Below, piece after piece: positions 18,635 through 29,513 of a DNA stretch of 64,000 bases. The DNA lies in contig CAKRFY010000007.1 of NCBI GenBank assembly GCA_934320895.1, forward strand, positions 1 to 64,000, in the 5' to 3' direction. Under the pieces are notes generated by a model. The model had not been told where the DNA came from, did not search any database, and was given only the letters and a program-made list of their open reading frames with translations. This stretch comes from an uncultured Lachnospiraceae bacterium. Lineage in GTDB: Bacteria; Bacillota; Clostridia; Lachnospirales; Lachnospiraceae. Every line of letters begins with the position of its first letter. Position 1 is the first letter of the stretch. The translations under genes and the position numbers were made by a program.

Positions 18635-20074
18635 CTAAAACATCATCTCCATAATAAGCTCCTTTGATGCATATTTTTCAGCCTCATCGTCGCATTGTTC
18701 AAGAGACATTGTAACATAATCAGCTACTTCCTGCGGAGTATTGAAAAATACAGGTAATTTGTCAATAGTATTTGCCATTATTGCTCGTCTTACCATACGG
18801 CTATTTTTCTTTAAATAGTCTTTTATCTCTACTGTAAGCTCATCAGAAATTCTCAAGACATCTTCTGCTGTTACCTTTTTATCATCTATAACTTCATTAA
18901 GTTCAGCAAATAAACTATTTGAATTAAGCTGTGATATTTGTTTTAAATACATGAAATCCTGTGTCAGTGAAAGTTCATCTATAACTTCTTTTTGCGCCTC
19001 CATCGTCTCATCAAGCACTGCCCCTGCCATATTCATGGCATCATATAACTGTTCCTGCTTTCCTTCTATCTCAGGGAAATGCTCACCAAGCCAGTAAAGT
19101 TTTGCCTCATCATCTTCAAACTCTTCATTCGAAAGTTCCCATACATCACTCTTACTATTTGTAAAAAGTGAATTAATGCCTCTTATGACAACCTGTTGAG
19201 CAGCCCCTCTATCCGGTTTGTCATTATATTTTGACGATACTGCTATTATATAAAGTTCATTTATTATCTGGCCAAGCTGCATGTAAAGATCAGATATATC
19301 ATTTAACTTTGCTGCATTATTTCTTATTTTTTCTGCATAGATATCATATAACTCTTTCGTGATATTCTCATAATCAACCTTTGAAAGTTCATCAAGAATC
19401 GGAACAAATTCTGTAAAATACTTATCCATACTGTCATTCTTATAAAGCATGGCATTTGTTCTAAACATATATATGAAGCTTTCAAGCGAGCTCATATCAT
19501 TTCCCTCATAAACAGATATACTATTCCTGATAATATCAATATATCTGGTTCTTGTCATTCGCATTGGAAGTTGTCCTATTATACTGTGAATACTGTCATT
19601 TATCGCAACATTATCCTTTGAGCCAAATATAAATTTTACTACATCCTGTGCAAATTCTGCATCATCAGGGAGTTTTTTCATCTCCTCAAATCTGTACTGA
19701 ACCCTGTTTAATATATATTCATACACTATAAAACGGTCAACATATGCAGCAAGTACCTGCATTTTATCCATTACATTCTGTCTAAGCTGCAAAACCCTCA
19801 CTGCGGTTTCTGACATTTCTTCATCAGAAAGTTCCCTTTCATAAATGTCAGCTATTATCTCATTAACAGCATCAGTAGTATCCCTTGCCGAGTCTATATA
19901 AGGGTTTATTCCTTCTGTAATCGTTTCATAATACATATAATAATGCATCATAAGTTTTAACTTTGCATCCTCATAATTCATATGCATGCATTTATCTACA
20001 TACTCCGGAAGTATCTGACGCACATTTTTATTTTTGTCTAGTGCTTTTACGCACTGTTTAATTGAATCACTCAT
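18635..20074 (-). CDS. Uncharacterised 479-residue all-helical protein
   Basis: No family recognised. The protein is acidic and appears helical throughout, rich in tyrosine and methionine (MHYYMYYETITEGINPY near residue 43), without membrane segments, cysteine clusters or nucleotide motifs. Long amphipathic helices and regular spacing of leucines resemble scaffold or repeat proteins. The ATG has a GGAGG site. It is 18 bp downstream of the glycosyltransferase gene and in the same direction, so the two are probably co-transcribed from the promoter at 24240. A role in envelope or spore-coat glycan assembly is possible only by association. Confidence 0.75.
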   Translation of the reverse strand: MSDSIKQCVKALDKNKNVRQILPEYVDKCMHMNYEDAKLKLMMHYYMYYETITEGINPYIDSARDTTDAVNEIIADIYERELSDEEMSETAVRVLQLRQNVMDKMQVLAAYVDRFIVYEYILNRVQYRFEEMKKLPDDAEFAQDVVKFIFGSKDNVAINDSIHSIIGQLPMRMTRTRYIDIIRNSISVYEGNDMSSLESFIYMFRTNAMLYKNDSMDKYFTEFVPILDELSKVDYENITKELYDIYAEKIRNNAAKLNDISDLYMQLGQIINELYIIAVSSKYNDKPDRGAAQQVVIRGINSLFTNSKSDVWELSNEEFEDDEAKLYWLGEHFPEIEGKQEQLYDAMNMAGAVLDETMEAQKEVIDELSLTQDFMYLKQISQLNSNSLFAELNEVIDDKKVTAEDVLRISDELTVEIKDYLKKNSRMVRRAIMANTIDKLPVFFNTPQEVADYVTMSLEQCDDEAEKYASKELIMEMMF

Positions 20075-20092
20075 TTTTATAACTCCTCCATT

Positions 20093-23000
20093 TTACCACG
20101 TCTGTACAAGAACCCATGAATCAAACCATTTTACCAGCTTCGCATATTGAACCGTGATCGGATATCCCGACAACACTGGATAGAACAGTATAAAAAGTCC
20201 TATTGCTACCGCAGTATATATAAATACCATCTTTTTCATTGCAGGCTTCTGTTGAACAATTTTATAAAAGCTGTATCCAAGCATTACTGTAATAAATGGC
20301 ACACTCGGAAAATAGTGGTATATAAATACAGTTCTTGTTACCAGAAGCCATGGTGCATACTGTGATAAATATTCCAATGTAAGAAATGCTGCCTTTTTAT
20401 CTCTCTGCTTATATATAAGATAAAGCATATAGATAAACGCTGGAATTCCAGCCCACCATACAAGTGGGTTTCCAAATGCACTTATCCCTTCTCTTAGATC
20501 ATTAGCAGTAATTCCTGAATAATACCACATTGGTTTATACATAATAGGCCACTGATACCATTTTGATGAATATGGATGCGAATCCTTTAGCGCACTGTGA
20601 TAACTAAACATGGTCTTCTGCGCTTCTATAACTTTTGTGATAAGCCCTCTGTCTGTTCCGTCATTAAAAGGAATATATGACAGTACATATATTATAACCG
20701 GCACTACCACAAAGAATATACAACAAAAACCTATAGTCTTTATAAACAACTTGAAAAAGTTGTCTGCTATATATTTATGTTCTATACCATCCGTACTTTC
20801 ATCTATGTTTTTATTTGCATACTGGTATTCCCTAAATCTCTTAAACATCTGTATAAAGAATATCACACACAGACCTGCTGATGAATATATTCCTGTCCAT
20901 TTGCTTGCCCAGCTAAGTCCCATAGCTACTCCACACAATCCAAGCGGTATAAACGTTTTTCCAAGCGGTGTATCATAAAAGTTAAGTTTTGAGTAACAAT
21001 ACATAAAATAGTAAGAAAGCATTATAAACAATGTTACAAATACATCTATTGTTGCAATTCGCGTCTGTACAAAATGCATGAAATCAAATGCAAATAATAA
21101 TGTCGTAACTACGCATATCCATGTTTCATTAAAAAATTTCTTTGAAAAGTTGTAGATTACAGGAAGCATAAGCACACCAAAAAGTGTTCCCATAAATCTC
21201 CATCCAAACGGACACATACCAAAAATAAGTATACCTATCGCCATAATAGCTTTGCCAAGTGGCGGATGCGTATTTTCATAGCAGTAAAGATGATGTATCA
21301 TCTCATATGCAGTTCTGGCATGATATATCTCATCAAAATATGTTCCATTTAAGTTCGTGGCACGTCCTGTAAACTGATCCTGCTCATCAAAAAGATTTTT
21401 ATACGCCTTTGCATTTACAGGTTCAAGTACCTTTCCATCTGCATCAGTAAGTACAAGTTCAAGCAGACTATCCTCTCCATTTGCTGCTGATGGACTTATC
21501 CTGAAATACCTTGCTGTAACATTTATATCTTTCTGGTTCCATGCAAAAACAGACCCTGCATCCCACTCTGAACCCTCACCACACAGGGCGGTCCATGTTC
21601 CATTTATATCACTTGTATACTCAATATAATATGTAGGATTATTCTTGTAGCCAAGAAAATCCCACAATTTTGCAACAGTCACATCCGCACCCATATCGAG
21701 CGTGATAGCACCCTCTTTTACAGCAGAATATCCCGTCTGCGGCGCATTCATGTTTCCAAGTCTGGCAAATGCAACAACGGCATAGACTAATGTGATAATA
21801 CCAAGTGCTATAAAATCCCTTTTTGTCATTCTTGGAAGAAACGCTGATTTTTTTATAGGATTGATATCTATATTCTTTTGCTGACTTCTTTCATCGTCTT
21901 TTGCTATCTGTTCTATAAGCTCTGCCTCATCTTCATCCTCTTTTACAGGCTTAAAATAAAACTTTGCGGCAACATAGAACATAAAAATAACAGTAAGCAG
22001 CAAACCTATTGAAATCACAATAGGTACTGGTGCTTTAGGATTAAAATTATTATTGTCAAAGACAAAAAGCACATGCGCCGCATTGTAAAATGCAACTGTA
22101 CATATCAGTGTATACAATATATAGATTTCTTTTCTCCGTCTCACTGCAAAAGCAAGTAAAAACATTACCATGGCAGGAAAAAGATAGCGCTCATGCATAC
22201 GAACAGCAAACATAAATACCGTTGTCACTACAAAACCACCGATAAAATAATATTTACCCGCATTTTTCCTGCAACGAAAACTTATTATAAGGGAAATGAT
22301 GACTGTTAATACAATAGCAATACTTCCCCATGTTTTATACTGTATCCCCAAAAGTTTATCATACTGACTCGCCCAGTTGTGACCAAGCATATTCCAGAAA
22401 TTATATGCATTTATAGATGCAAACTCATATGATTTTAATGTTCCAGTATACTGATTCAATGCCTGTGAAAATCCAAATGGCATCATCAGAACACCTATCA
22501 TAAGAATTGCCACGATACCAAGTCCAAGATTCTTAAGGAACTTTTTCCAGTTAAAATCTTCAAGAAAAACCTGATCGATAATACCACATATAAGAACAGG
22601 TGTAAAAAACAATGACTGCGGTTTTACTAGTATCCCTATCGCAAACACAAAATATGAAGGTATAAGTTTCTTCTCAGTAATAAGGTAACACATAAGGACC
22701 ATAAATACTGTAAACACAGAATCAGTCTGTCCCCATACCGCACTATCAAGTATTACCATAGGGCAAAAAAGATAAACGGCTGATAAAATGGCTGCTCCGT
22801 TTTTATTAAACTTCTTTAAAGCAATCTTATATATGAGATACCCGGTAACCATATCAGCTATTATCGCCGGCATTTTTGTAAGAACAATGCTTGCCGTACC
22901 ATCCCATGTCCATGAAAACAGTGCTCTTATAGCACCGACAACATAAAGTATATACATATATCCTGGCGGATAATCATGAAATGAATCCGACAGATAAAAT

Positions 23001-23251
23001 TTCTTAAGCCCGTCAGTAAATACACTCTGTGACCAGAGCAGGAAACAATTCATATCTGTCTCATTTCCTTTATAGATAGCTGCTGCGATGACCCTGATAA
23101 TAAATGCAATACCAAATATAAATCCCAGAATAGCCAGATCCGCTTTTTTTTCTCTTTCCTCTTCCTTTCCTCCAATAAAGCTGCAGATCGGTTTATAACA
23201 ACAAAGCATTGCTACAAGTCCCAATACCGCAACAACATTAATAGCTGCCAT
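20093..23251 (-). CDS. Two-module GT-C membrane glycosyltransferase (PMT-type fusion)
   Basis: Transfers sugars from lipid-phosphate carriers on the outer face of the membrane. The 1,052 residues contain two GT-C modules. The first (about 40-435) has the early acidic residue (D66 in NETDMNCF) and HDYPPGY at 92-98. A charged linker follows, then a soluble beta-rich insert (about 505-615) resembling a discoidin-like fold. The second (about 638-1050) is a protein O-mannosyltransferase type, with FDEIYHAR (D640, E641) and THPPLGK at 661-667. Typical PMT proteins are about half this length. The start has AAGGAG. It lies 12 bp after the rhomboid-like gene. Acceptor and sugar cannot be inferred; protein or wall polymer O-glycosylation is likely. 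Confidence 0.88.
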   Translation of the reverse strand: MAAINVVAVLGLVAMLCCYKPICSFIGGKEEEREKKADLAILGFIFGIAFIIRVIAAAIYKGNETDMNCFLLWSQSVFTDGLKKFYLSDSFHDYPPGYMYILYVVGAIRALFSWTWDGTASIVLTKMPAIIADMVTGYLIYKIALKKFNKNGAAILSAVYLFCPMVILDSAVWGQTDSVFTVFMVLMCYLITEKKLIPSYFVFAIGILVKPQSLFFTPVLICGIIDQVFLEDFNWKKFLKNLGLGIVAILMIGVLMMPFGFSQALNQYTGTLKSYEFASINAYNFWNMLGHNWASQYDKLLGIQYKTWGSIAIVLTVIISLIISFRCRKNAGKYYFIGGFVVTTVFMFAVRMHERYLFPAMVMFLLAFAVRRRKEIYILYTLICTVAFYNAAHVLFVFDNNNFNPKAPVPIVISIGLLLTVIFMFYVAAKFYFKPVKEDEDEAELIEQIAKDDERSQQKNIDINPIKKSAFLPRMTKRDFIALGIITLVYAVVAFARLGNMNAPQTGYSAVKEGAITLDMGADVTVAKLWDFLGYKNNPTYYIEYTSDINGTWTALCGEGSEWDAGSVFAWNQKDINVTARYFRISPSAANGEDSLLELVLTDADGKVLEPVNAKAYKNLFDEQDQFTGRATNLNGTYFDEIYHARTAYEMIHHLYCYENTHPPLGKAIMAIGILIFGMCPFGWRFMGTLFGVLMLPVIYNFSKKFFNETWICVVTTLLFAFDFMHFVQTRIATIDVFVTLFIMLSYYFMYCYSKLNFYDTPLGKTFIPLGLCGVAMGLSWASKWTGIYSSAGLCVIFFIQMFKRFREYQYANKNIDESTDGIEHKYIADNFFKLFIKTIGFCCIFFVVVPVIIYVLSYIPFNDGTDRGLITKVIEAQKTMFSYHSALKDSHPYSSKWYQWPIMYKPMWYYSGITANDLREGISAFGNPLVWWAGIPAFIYMLYLIYKQRDKKAAFLTLEYLSQYAPWLLVTRTVFIYHYFPSVPFITVMLGYSFYKIVQQKPAMKKMVFIYTAVAIGLFILFYPVLSGYPITVQYAKLVKWFDSWVLVQTW

Positions 23252-23263
23252 TTCTTCTTCTCC

Positions 23264-24169
23264 TTACATAAATTTTTTAACATGCTGATGTGTGAACAGA
23301 TGATCTGAACAGTATTCATAATTTCCATCACACTTTGAACAAAATCTAAAATCAAGATTTTCATCATCAAGTTCTGTTCTTCCGCAAACTGCACAACGGT
23401 GTCTTGGTCCTGACTTTTGAGCCTGTGTATTCTTTTTAAAGCTTCTTCGTCTGTGTATATCTTTTGGAGAAATTCTTCTGTAATTTCTTGTTGCAAAAAA
23501 GAATATAAGGAAATTCGCCATAGCAACTATAATGGCAATTCCCATTGATATATAGGCGCCTCCACTGCTGAATGCACCCTGACTGCAAAGCATAAATCCA
23601 TAATAAAAACTTTGTACTATCTGGTAGATCATATAAACTGCATCAAGAACTGCAAGCCATTTTACCTTTATCGGAATTACAAAGTACAATAAAAACTGCA
23701 TATCCGGATTTAATGCTGCAAATGCAAAAAACATAGACCAGTAAATATACTGGAAGCCTGAATAATAAATAGAACTATGAAGCGGTGAGAGATATAATAT
23801 CAGCGCCGCAATAATATTAAACAGATAGCCACTAAGAAAATACATATTAAACCTGAATGTTCCCCACGCCTGTTCGAGTGAACGTCCAAACATAAAGAAA
23901 AGCTGAACCTGTATAATGAAAAACAAAATGCTTATAAGCATTCCCATACCACTTGAAAAACCATATGGCTCAATGAGGAATGTAAACAATCTCCATATCT
24001 GGCCTCTAAATACAGCCGACATATCAAGACATAGATACTGATAATAGATATTTTCGTTTACCATGCCTATAACAGCACCTGCACAATATAGTATAATAAC
24101 ATATCTTATAAGGTCAGGTATCGCATATCTGCCAAATTTTCTCTCAAGTTTATTAAGAAAATCATTCAT
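23264..24169 (-). CDS. Rhomboid-like membrane protein without catalytic motif, with C-terminal zinc-ribbon region
   Basis: The protein has about six membrane segments with a rhomboid/Derlin-like layout (FRGQIWRLFTFLIEPY in the first loop, then FVIPIKVKW). The GxSG serine and the later histidine of active rhomboids are not present, so it is probably not a protease. The tail (about residues 250-301) carries CAVCG, FCSKC and a histidine-rich end (HLFTHQHVKKF), fitting a zinc-binding ribbon. The upstream TTG at 24190 precedes the AAAGGA site, and ATG at 24169 is preferred. It is the first gene behind a perfect promoter and is followed by the GT-C gene, which suggests a role in handling membrane or secreted substrates. 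Confidence 0.75.
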   Translation of the reverse strand: MNDFLNKLERKFGRYAIPDLIRYVIILYCAGAVIGMVNENIYYQYLCLDMSAVFRGQIWRLFTFLIEPYGFSSGMGMLISILFFIIQVQLFFMFGRSLEQAWGTFRFNMYFLSGYLFNIIAALILYLSPLHSSIYYSGFQYIYWSMFFAFAALNPDMQFLLYFVIPIKVKWLAVLDAVYMIYQIVQSFYYGFMLCSQGAFSSGGAYISMGIAIIVAMANFLIFFFATRNYRRISPKDIHRRRSFKKNTQAQKSGPRHRCAVCGRTELDDENLDFRFCSKCDGNYEYCSDHLFTHQHVKKFM

Positions 24170-24239
24170 AAAACTAATATATCCTTTCAAAATTTATATT
24201 TTTTAGTCTGCTTGTCCATGATAATAACATCATGATTTG

Positions 24240-24268
24240 ATTATAGTTATCGTTTACGGCTTTGTCAA
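24240..24268 (-). promoter_or_regulatory. Consensus sigma-A promoter for the rhomboid-like/GT-C operon
   Basis: Minus-strand TTGACA (24268-24263) and TATAAT (24245-24240), both perfect, separated by 17 bases. It lies about 70 bases upstream of the ATG at 24169. Confidence 0.88.
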
Positions 24269-24399
24269 ACTATTATTTATCTTTGTAAATATTCATAAAT
24301 AAAGCAAAGGAAATCCCTGAAAACGATATAATACACTATGTTTCAGTTATTTTTCCTCTGCTCTATATGTTCACATTACTTTCTTCCTAAAAGTATATA

Positions 24400-24996
24400 T
24401 TACTTTTCTTTAACAAAATAGACAAGACCCGGAAGAATATAAATCCCCTTTAATCCATTTTTGTTTAAAAACTCATCAAGTTCACATTTTGATTTATTAA
24501 AAACATCCCATAAAGTATCCCCCGGCTGTGCCACATATTTCACCCAGTTATCATTATCGGATATATCATTGTTTATAACTTCTGCTACACTTTTGCTGCG
24601 TTCTTCCACCTTATCAGGCAGATCCATATTATCAGCCATCTCCATCATATCCTCTGAAACCTTTCTATTATCAGAGAATTTTATATTACCTAAACCAGTA
24701 GCATTATCTGCCATATCCGTTTTGTCATCCTGTCCCTCAGTGTCCGCTGACATATCTGACATATCATTCCGCATATTAAATTGTATGTTTCCTCTATCAT
24801 CTTTATTCCTGTTATCACAACACTTTCTTTTAACAGGTATACATATAGTGTCTCCTATATTAAGTCTGTAAACATCCGCATATGGATTTGCATGAAGTAT
24901 CATTGCGAGCGGTACATTATATTTTCTGCTTATACCATACAATGTATCACCTTGTTTTATTGTATATGTCATTCCATCACAATTGTCATAATTCAT
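24400..24996 (-). CDS. LysM-domain protein with a terminal LysM-like repeat
   Basis: LysM modules bind peptidoglycan or chitin-like glycans. An N-terminal LysM (TYTIKQGDTLYGISRKYNVP, about residues 10-53) and a degenerate C-terminal one (YVAQPGDTLWDVFNKSKC, about 154-198) flank a roughly 95-residue acidic linker rich in Asp, Met and Asn (DMSDMSAD, EMADNMD). There is no signal peptide, as in the spore-coat proteins SafA and SpoVID, so it may act in the mother cell. The in-frame TTG at 25011 overlaps the site AGAGG, so ATG at 24996 is taken as start. It is divergent from the activase gene at 25248. A spore-cortex or coat role is inference. Confidence 0.8.
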   Translation of the reverse strand: MNYDNCDGMTYTIKQGDTLYGISRKYNVPLAMILHANPYADVYRLNIGDTICIPVKRKCCDNRNKDDRGNIQFNMRNDMSDMSADTEGQDDKTDMADNATGLGNIKFSDNRKVSEDMMEMADNMDLPDKVEERSKSVAEVINNDISDNDNWVKYVAQPGDTLWDVFNKSKCELDEFLNKNGLKGIYILPGLVYFVKEK

Positions 24997-25165
24997 ATAA
25001 AACCTCTGCAATACAATAAATATAATAAATATGCGTCATAAAACGACCAGCTTTTTCATATTTAATACAAATATCATATTTCATATTTCAAACTTTCTTT
25101 ATATTATATTCATAAAAGTTTTATTTTGACACAAAAAATTTAAGTTGGCTGCCAGACAATGCTAC

Positions 25166-25194
25166 TTGAAATAAGAAATAGTTTGTCATATAAT
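25166..25194 (+). promoter_or_regulatory. Sigma-A promoter of the activase gene
   Basis: TTGAAA (25166-25171) and TATAAT (25189-25194) are separated by 17 bases, about 50 bases ahead of the ATG at 25248, which has an AAAGAGGT ribosome site. Confidence 0.8.
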
Positions 25195-25247
25195 AGCAGA
25201 ATATGACGACTTTTGGCTATTGGCTATGATATAGAAAGAGGTATACG

Positions 25248-28200
25248 ATGAAATTAGATTTTAATACACTTGGTATTGATATTGGTTCAACAACTGTTAA
25301 AATTGCTATATTGAACAAAGAAGGCGAGATAATCTTTTCTGATTATCAGAGACATTATGCCAACATTCAAGAGACTTTGGCTAATATCATAGATAAGGCA
25401 TACGACGAATTTGGAGATCTGCCCGTCGCACCTATGATAACAGGTTCTGGTGGACTTACTCTATCAAAACACATGGAGATTCCCTTTGTGCAGGAAGTCG
25501 TTGCTGTCGCAACATCATTAAAAGATTATGCACCAAGAACCGATGTTGCAATAGAGCTTGGTGGTGAAGATGCAAAGATAATCTATTTTACTGGTGGTAT
25601 CGACCAGCGAATGAACGGTATATGTGCTGGTGGTACAGGTTCATTTATCGACCAGATGGCAACTCTCTTAAAAACTGATGCAGCAGGTCTTAATGAATAC
25701 GCTAAAAATTACAAAGCTATATATCCTATCGCAGCAAGATGCGGCGTATTTGCAAAAACCGATATACAGCCACTTATAAATGAGGGTGCAACTAAAGAAG
25801 ACCTTTCCGCATCCATCTTTCAGGCAGTCGTAAATCAGACGATAAGTGGACTTGCCTGTGGTAAACCTATAAAGGGAAATGTAGCATTCTTAGGTGGTCC
25901 ACTCCATTTCCTTACAGAACTTAAACAGGCATTTATAAGAACGCTCGGACTTGAAGGAGATGCCATAATCGCACCCGACCACTCACATCTTTTTGCCGCA
26001 TCTGGCGCTGCAATGAACGCCCATGCAGATGTGCAGTCTTCTCTCGGAGAGTTAAAAGAAAAACTTTCAAAAAAAATAGAACTTGAATTTGAAGTGACAA
26101 GAATGGAGCCTTTATTTGCTTCTGAAAAGGAATATGAAGATTTCACTGAAAGACATAACAAACACAATGTCAAAAAAGGTGATTTTGCTTCTTATAAAGG
26201 AGACCTTTTTTTAGGTATCGATGCAGGCTCAACCACTACAAAAGTTGCTGTTATTGGTGATGATGGTTCACTTCTATACTCATTCTACAGCAGTAACAAC
26301 GGTAGTCCGTTAAAGACTGCCCTAAAGGCCATGAAAGACATTTACTCAAAGATGCCTGAAGGTGCAAGGATCGTGCGCTCATGCTCTACTGGTTACGGTG
26401 AGGCTTTACTTAAATCAGCACTTCTTCTTGATGAAGGTGAAGTTGAAACTGTTGCACATTATACTGCTGCCGCATTCTTTGACCCGAATGTAGACTGTAT
26501 TCTTGATATCGGCGGTCAGGATATGAAATGTATCAAGATAAAAAATAATTCGGTCGATAAAGTCCAGTTAAATGAAGCCTGCTCATCTGGTTGTGGTTCA
26601 TTTATCGAAACATTTGCAAAATCGCTTAACTACGAGGTAGCTGACTTTGCAAAGATAGCTTTATTTGCCAAAAATCCTATCGACCTTGGTTCAAGATGTA
26701 CTGTATTCATGAACTCTAAGGTTAAGCAGGCACAAAAAGAGGGAGCAAGTGTTGCCGATATTTCAGCCGGACTTGCATACTCTGTTATCAAAAATGCACT
26801 GCTTAAGGTTATCAAACTTACTGATCCAAAAGACCTTGGAAAACAGGTAGTAGTTCAGGGTGGTACTTTCTACAACGATGCCGTCCTCAGAAGTTTTGAA
26901 CGCATATCGGGCTGTGAGGCGATAAGACCTGACATAGCAGGTATCATGGGTGCTTTCGGCGCCGCACTTATCGCAAAAGACAGATATACAGGTCAGAAAA
27001 GTACAATGCTTTCATTTAAGGAGATAAACGAGCTTCGTTTTAAAACATCAATGACAAGATGTCAGGGATGTATAAACCACTGTCTACTCACAGTGAATGA
27101 ATTTACGGGTGACCGCAAGTTTATATCAGGAAACCGCTGTGAAAAAGGACTCGGACTTGAAAAGAACAAAGACCATATTCCAAATCTTTTTGAATATAAA
27201 AACGAGCGTGTATTCAGGCATTATAAACCACTTAAAAAGGCGGATGCTCCTAGAGGAGTTGTCGGAATCCCACGCGTGTTAAATATGTATGAAAATTATC
27301 CGTTCTGGTTTACATTCTTCACCAAACTCGGATACAGCGTAAAACTTTCTCCTGTATCAAGCAGAAAGATTTATGAACTCGGTATCGAATCAATACCAAG
27401 TGAATCAGAATGTTATCCTGCAAAACTCGCACACGGTCATGTGACCTGGCTTATAAGACAGGGACTTGAATACATATTCTATCCTTGTATTCCTTATGAG
27501 CGTGTAGAAGTGCCTGACGCAGGAAATCATTACAACTGCCCTATCGTTACATCCTACGGTGAAAATATTAAAAACAACATAGAAGAACTTCGTGACGATA
27601 AGATAAAATATCAGAATCCGTTTATCTCTCTTGAGAGTGAAGAAATACTTACAAAGCGTCTTGTAGATTTCTTCCAGAAAGAAAATGGTATTCCTGCCGC
27701 AGAAATAAAAGCAGCAGCACATGAGGGCTGGCTTGAAATGCAGGCTGTACGTGACGATATGAGCAAAAAAGGTAAAGAAGTCCTTCAATATCTCAAAGAA
27801 ACAGGCCGCCACGGTATCGTACTTGCAGGACGTCCATATCACAGTGATCCTGAGATAAACCATGGTATTCCTGACCTTATCACATCATATGGCGTTGCAG
27901 TTCTTACCGAGGACAGCATTTCAGAACTTTCCGAAGTTGACCGTCCTACTATCGTAATGGATCAGTGGATGTACCATTCAAGACTTTATAAAGCTGCTTC
28001 ATTTGTTGCCAAAAATGACAATCTTGACCTTATACAGCTAAATTCATTTGGCTGCGGCCTTGATGCCGTTACAACAGATCAGGTAAGTGATATTCTTACA
28101 AAACAGAATAAAATTTACACTGTACTAAAGATAGATGAAGTAAACAACTTAGGTGCAGCAAGGATCCGTATCCGTTCACTCCTCGCTGCCGTAAAAGACA

Positions 28201-29498
28201 GAGAGCGTAAAAAGATAGAAGCTAAACGTGTTGATACTGCACATCACAGAGTTATATTCACAGAGCAGATGAGAAAAGACTACACAATACTCGTTCCTGA
28301 TATGTCTCCTATCCACTTTGAGATACTCGAACCTGCGCTTGCTTCCTGTGGCTACAATGTCGAGGTGCTTAAAGCTGATAGTAAATGTATAGACTACGGT
28401 CTTAAATATGTAAATAATGATGCATGCTATCCATCACTTATCGTTGTTGGACAGTTTATGCAGGCTCTTTTGTCAGGAAAATATGACCTTCACAAAGTTG
28501 CCCTTATCATCACACAGACAGGTGGTGGATGCCGTGCAACAAACTATATAGGATTTATCAGACGCGCACTTGAAAAAGCCGGAATGGGTTATATCCCTGT
28601 TATATCAATGAGTGCCGGAATAGAGAAAAATCCGGGCTTAAAGATAAATCTTGAAATGGCAAACAAGGCACTTCAGGCACTTATATATGGCGATGTATTC
28701 ATGCGTGTACTCTATAAGACAAGACCTTACGAAAAGGTAAAAGGCTCTGCAAATGCACTCCATGAAAAATGGAAAAAGATTGCCATCGAGTCAGTTAAAA
28801 AAGCTAACAAAAAACAGTTTAGGAAAAACATTCAGAATATCGTTAAGGAATTTGACGAACTTGAACTTGTTGATATAAAGAAACCAAAAGTAGGTATCGT
28901 AGGTGAGATACTTGTTAAGTTTATGCCGCTTGCAAACAACTTTATAGTTGAACTTCTCGAGGAAGAAGGTGCCGAGGCTGTTTGCCCTGACCTTATCGAC
29001 TTCTTTATGTACAGCTTATACAATGCAAACTTTAAAGCAGAATATTTAGGCAAGAAAAAATCAAGCGCAAGGATAAACAACTTCCTTATATGGTTTATTG
29101 AGAAATATCGTAAGTGTGCAAATGACGCACTTGCAGCAAGTAAACGCTTCCACCCTACTGTTCCTATACAAAAACTTGCAGAGTATGCTTCACCAATCGT
29201 ATCATGCGGTAACCAGACAGGTGAGGGATGGTTCCTTACAGGTGAAATGATAGAACTTATAAAATCAGGCGTTCCAAACATTGTTTGTACACAGCCATTT
29301 GGCTGTCTGCCTAACCATGTTGTAGGTAAAGGTGTAATAAAGGAACTGCGCCACCAGTACCCTGATTCAAACATTGTAGCAGTTGACTACGATCCGGGTG
29401 CAAGTGAGGTAAACCAGCTCAACAGAATTAAACTTATGCTCTCAACGGCAGGGAAAAATCTTCTTGCAGAGTCGAAAGATAATGAAGAAACAGCTTAG
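25248..29498 (+). CDS. Giant BadF/BcrA-type acyl-CoA dehydratase activase with DUF2229 and HgdB-like parts
   Basis: Related to the ATP-driven activators of 2-hydroxyacyl-CoA dehydratases and benzoyl-CoA reductases. It holds two ASKHA ATPase domains: residues 6-260 ([10 protein letters not shown]) and 322-585 ([10 protein letters not shown]). Each keeps the cysteine pair that holds an inter-subunit [4Fe-4S] cluster in HgdC: C126/C165 and C445/C484. A cysteine-rich segment (RCQGCINHC and GNRCEKG, about 607-640) starts a DUF2229 region, and the rest resembles dehydratase-subunit folds. At 1,416 residues it is a full-length member of a family common in clostridia, whose substrate is not known. 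No separate dehydratase genes are adjacent, so activator and partner may be one polypeptide. It is followed by a glycosyltransferase after 15 bp. Confidence 0.88.
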   Translation: MKLDFNTLGIDIGSTTVKIAILNKEGEIIFSDYQRHYANIQETLANIIDKAYDEFGDLPVAPMITGSGGLTLSKHMEIPFVQEVVAVATSLKDYAPRTDVAIELGGEDAKIIYFTGGIDQRMNGICAGGTGSFIDQMATLLKTDAAGLNEYAKNYKAIYPIAARCGVFAKTDIQPLINEGATKEDLSASIFQAVVNQTISGLACGKPIKGNVAFLGGPLHFLTELKQAFIRTLGLEGDAIIAPDHSHLFAASGAAMNAHADVQSSLGELKEKLSKKIELEFEVTRMEPLFASEKEYEDFTERHNKHNVKKGDFASYKGDLFLGIDAGSTTTKVAVIGDDGSLLYSFYSSNNGSPLKTALKAMKDIYSKMPEGARIVRSCSTGYGEALLKSALLLDEGEVETVAHYTAAAFFDPNVDCILDIGGQDMKCIKIKNNSVDKVQLNEACSSGCGSFIETFAKSLNYEVADFAKIALFAKNPIDLGSRCTVFMNSKVKQAQKEGASVADISAGLAYSVIKNALLKVIKLTDPKDLGKQVVVQGGTFYNDAVLRSFERISGCEAIRPDIAGIMGAFGAALIAKDRYTGQKSTMLSFKEINELRFKTSMTRCQGCINHCLLTVNEFTGDRKFISGNRCEKGLGLEKNKDHIPNLFEYKNERVFRHYKPLKKADAPRGVVGIPRVLNMYENYPFWFTFFTKLGYSVKLSPVSSRKIYELGIESIPSESECYPAKLAHGHVTWLIRQGLEYIFYPCIPYERVEVPDAGNHYNCPIVTSYGENIKNNIEELRDDKIKYQNPFISLESEEILTKRLVDFFQKENGIPAAEIKAAAHEGWLEMQAVRDDMSKKGKEVLQYLKETGRHGIVLAGRPYHSDPEINHGIPDLITSYGVAVLTEDSISELSEVDRPTIVMDQWMYHSRLYKAASFVAKNDNLDLIQLNSFGCGLDAVTTDQVSDILTKQNKIYTVLKIDEVNNLGAARIRIRSLLAAVKDRERKKIEAKRVDTAHHRVIFTEQMRKDYTILVPDMSPIHFEILEPALASCGYNVEVLKADSKCIDYGLKYVNNDACYPSLIVVGQFMQALLSGKYDLHKVALIITQTGGGCRATNYIGFIRRALEKAGMGYIPVISMSAGIEKNPGLKINLEMANKALQALIYGDVFMRVLYKTRPYEKVKGSANALHEKWKKIAIESVKKANKKQFRKNIQNIVKEFDELELVDIKKPKVGIVGEILVKFMPLANNFIVELLEEEGAEAVCPDLIDFFMYSLYNANFKAEYLGKKKSSARINNFLIWFIEKYRKCANDALAASKRFHPTVPIQKLAEYASPIVSCGNQTGEGWFLTGEMIELIKSGVPNIVCTQPFGCLPNHVVGKGVIKELRHQYPDSNIVAVDYDPGASEVNQLNRIKLMLSTAGKNLLAESKDNEETA

Positions 29499-29513
29499 AA
29501 ATGGAGTTTTCTA

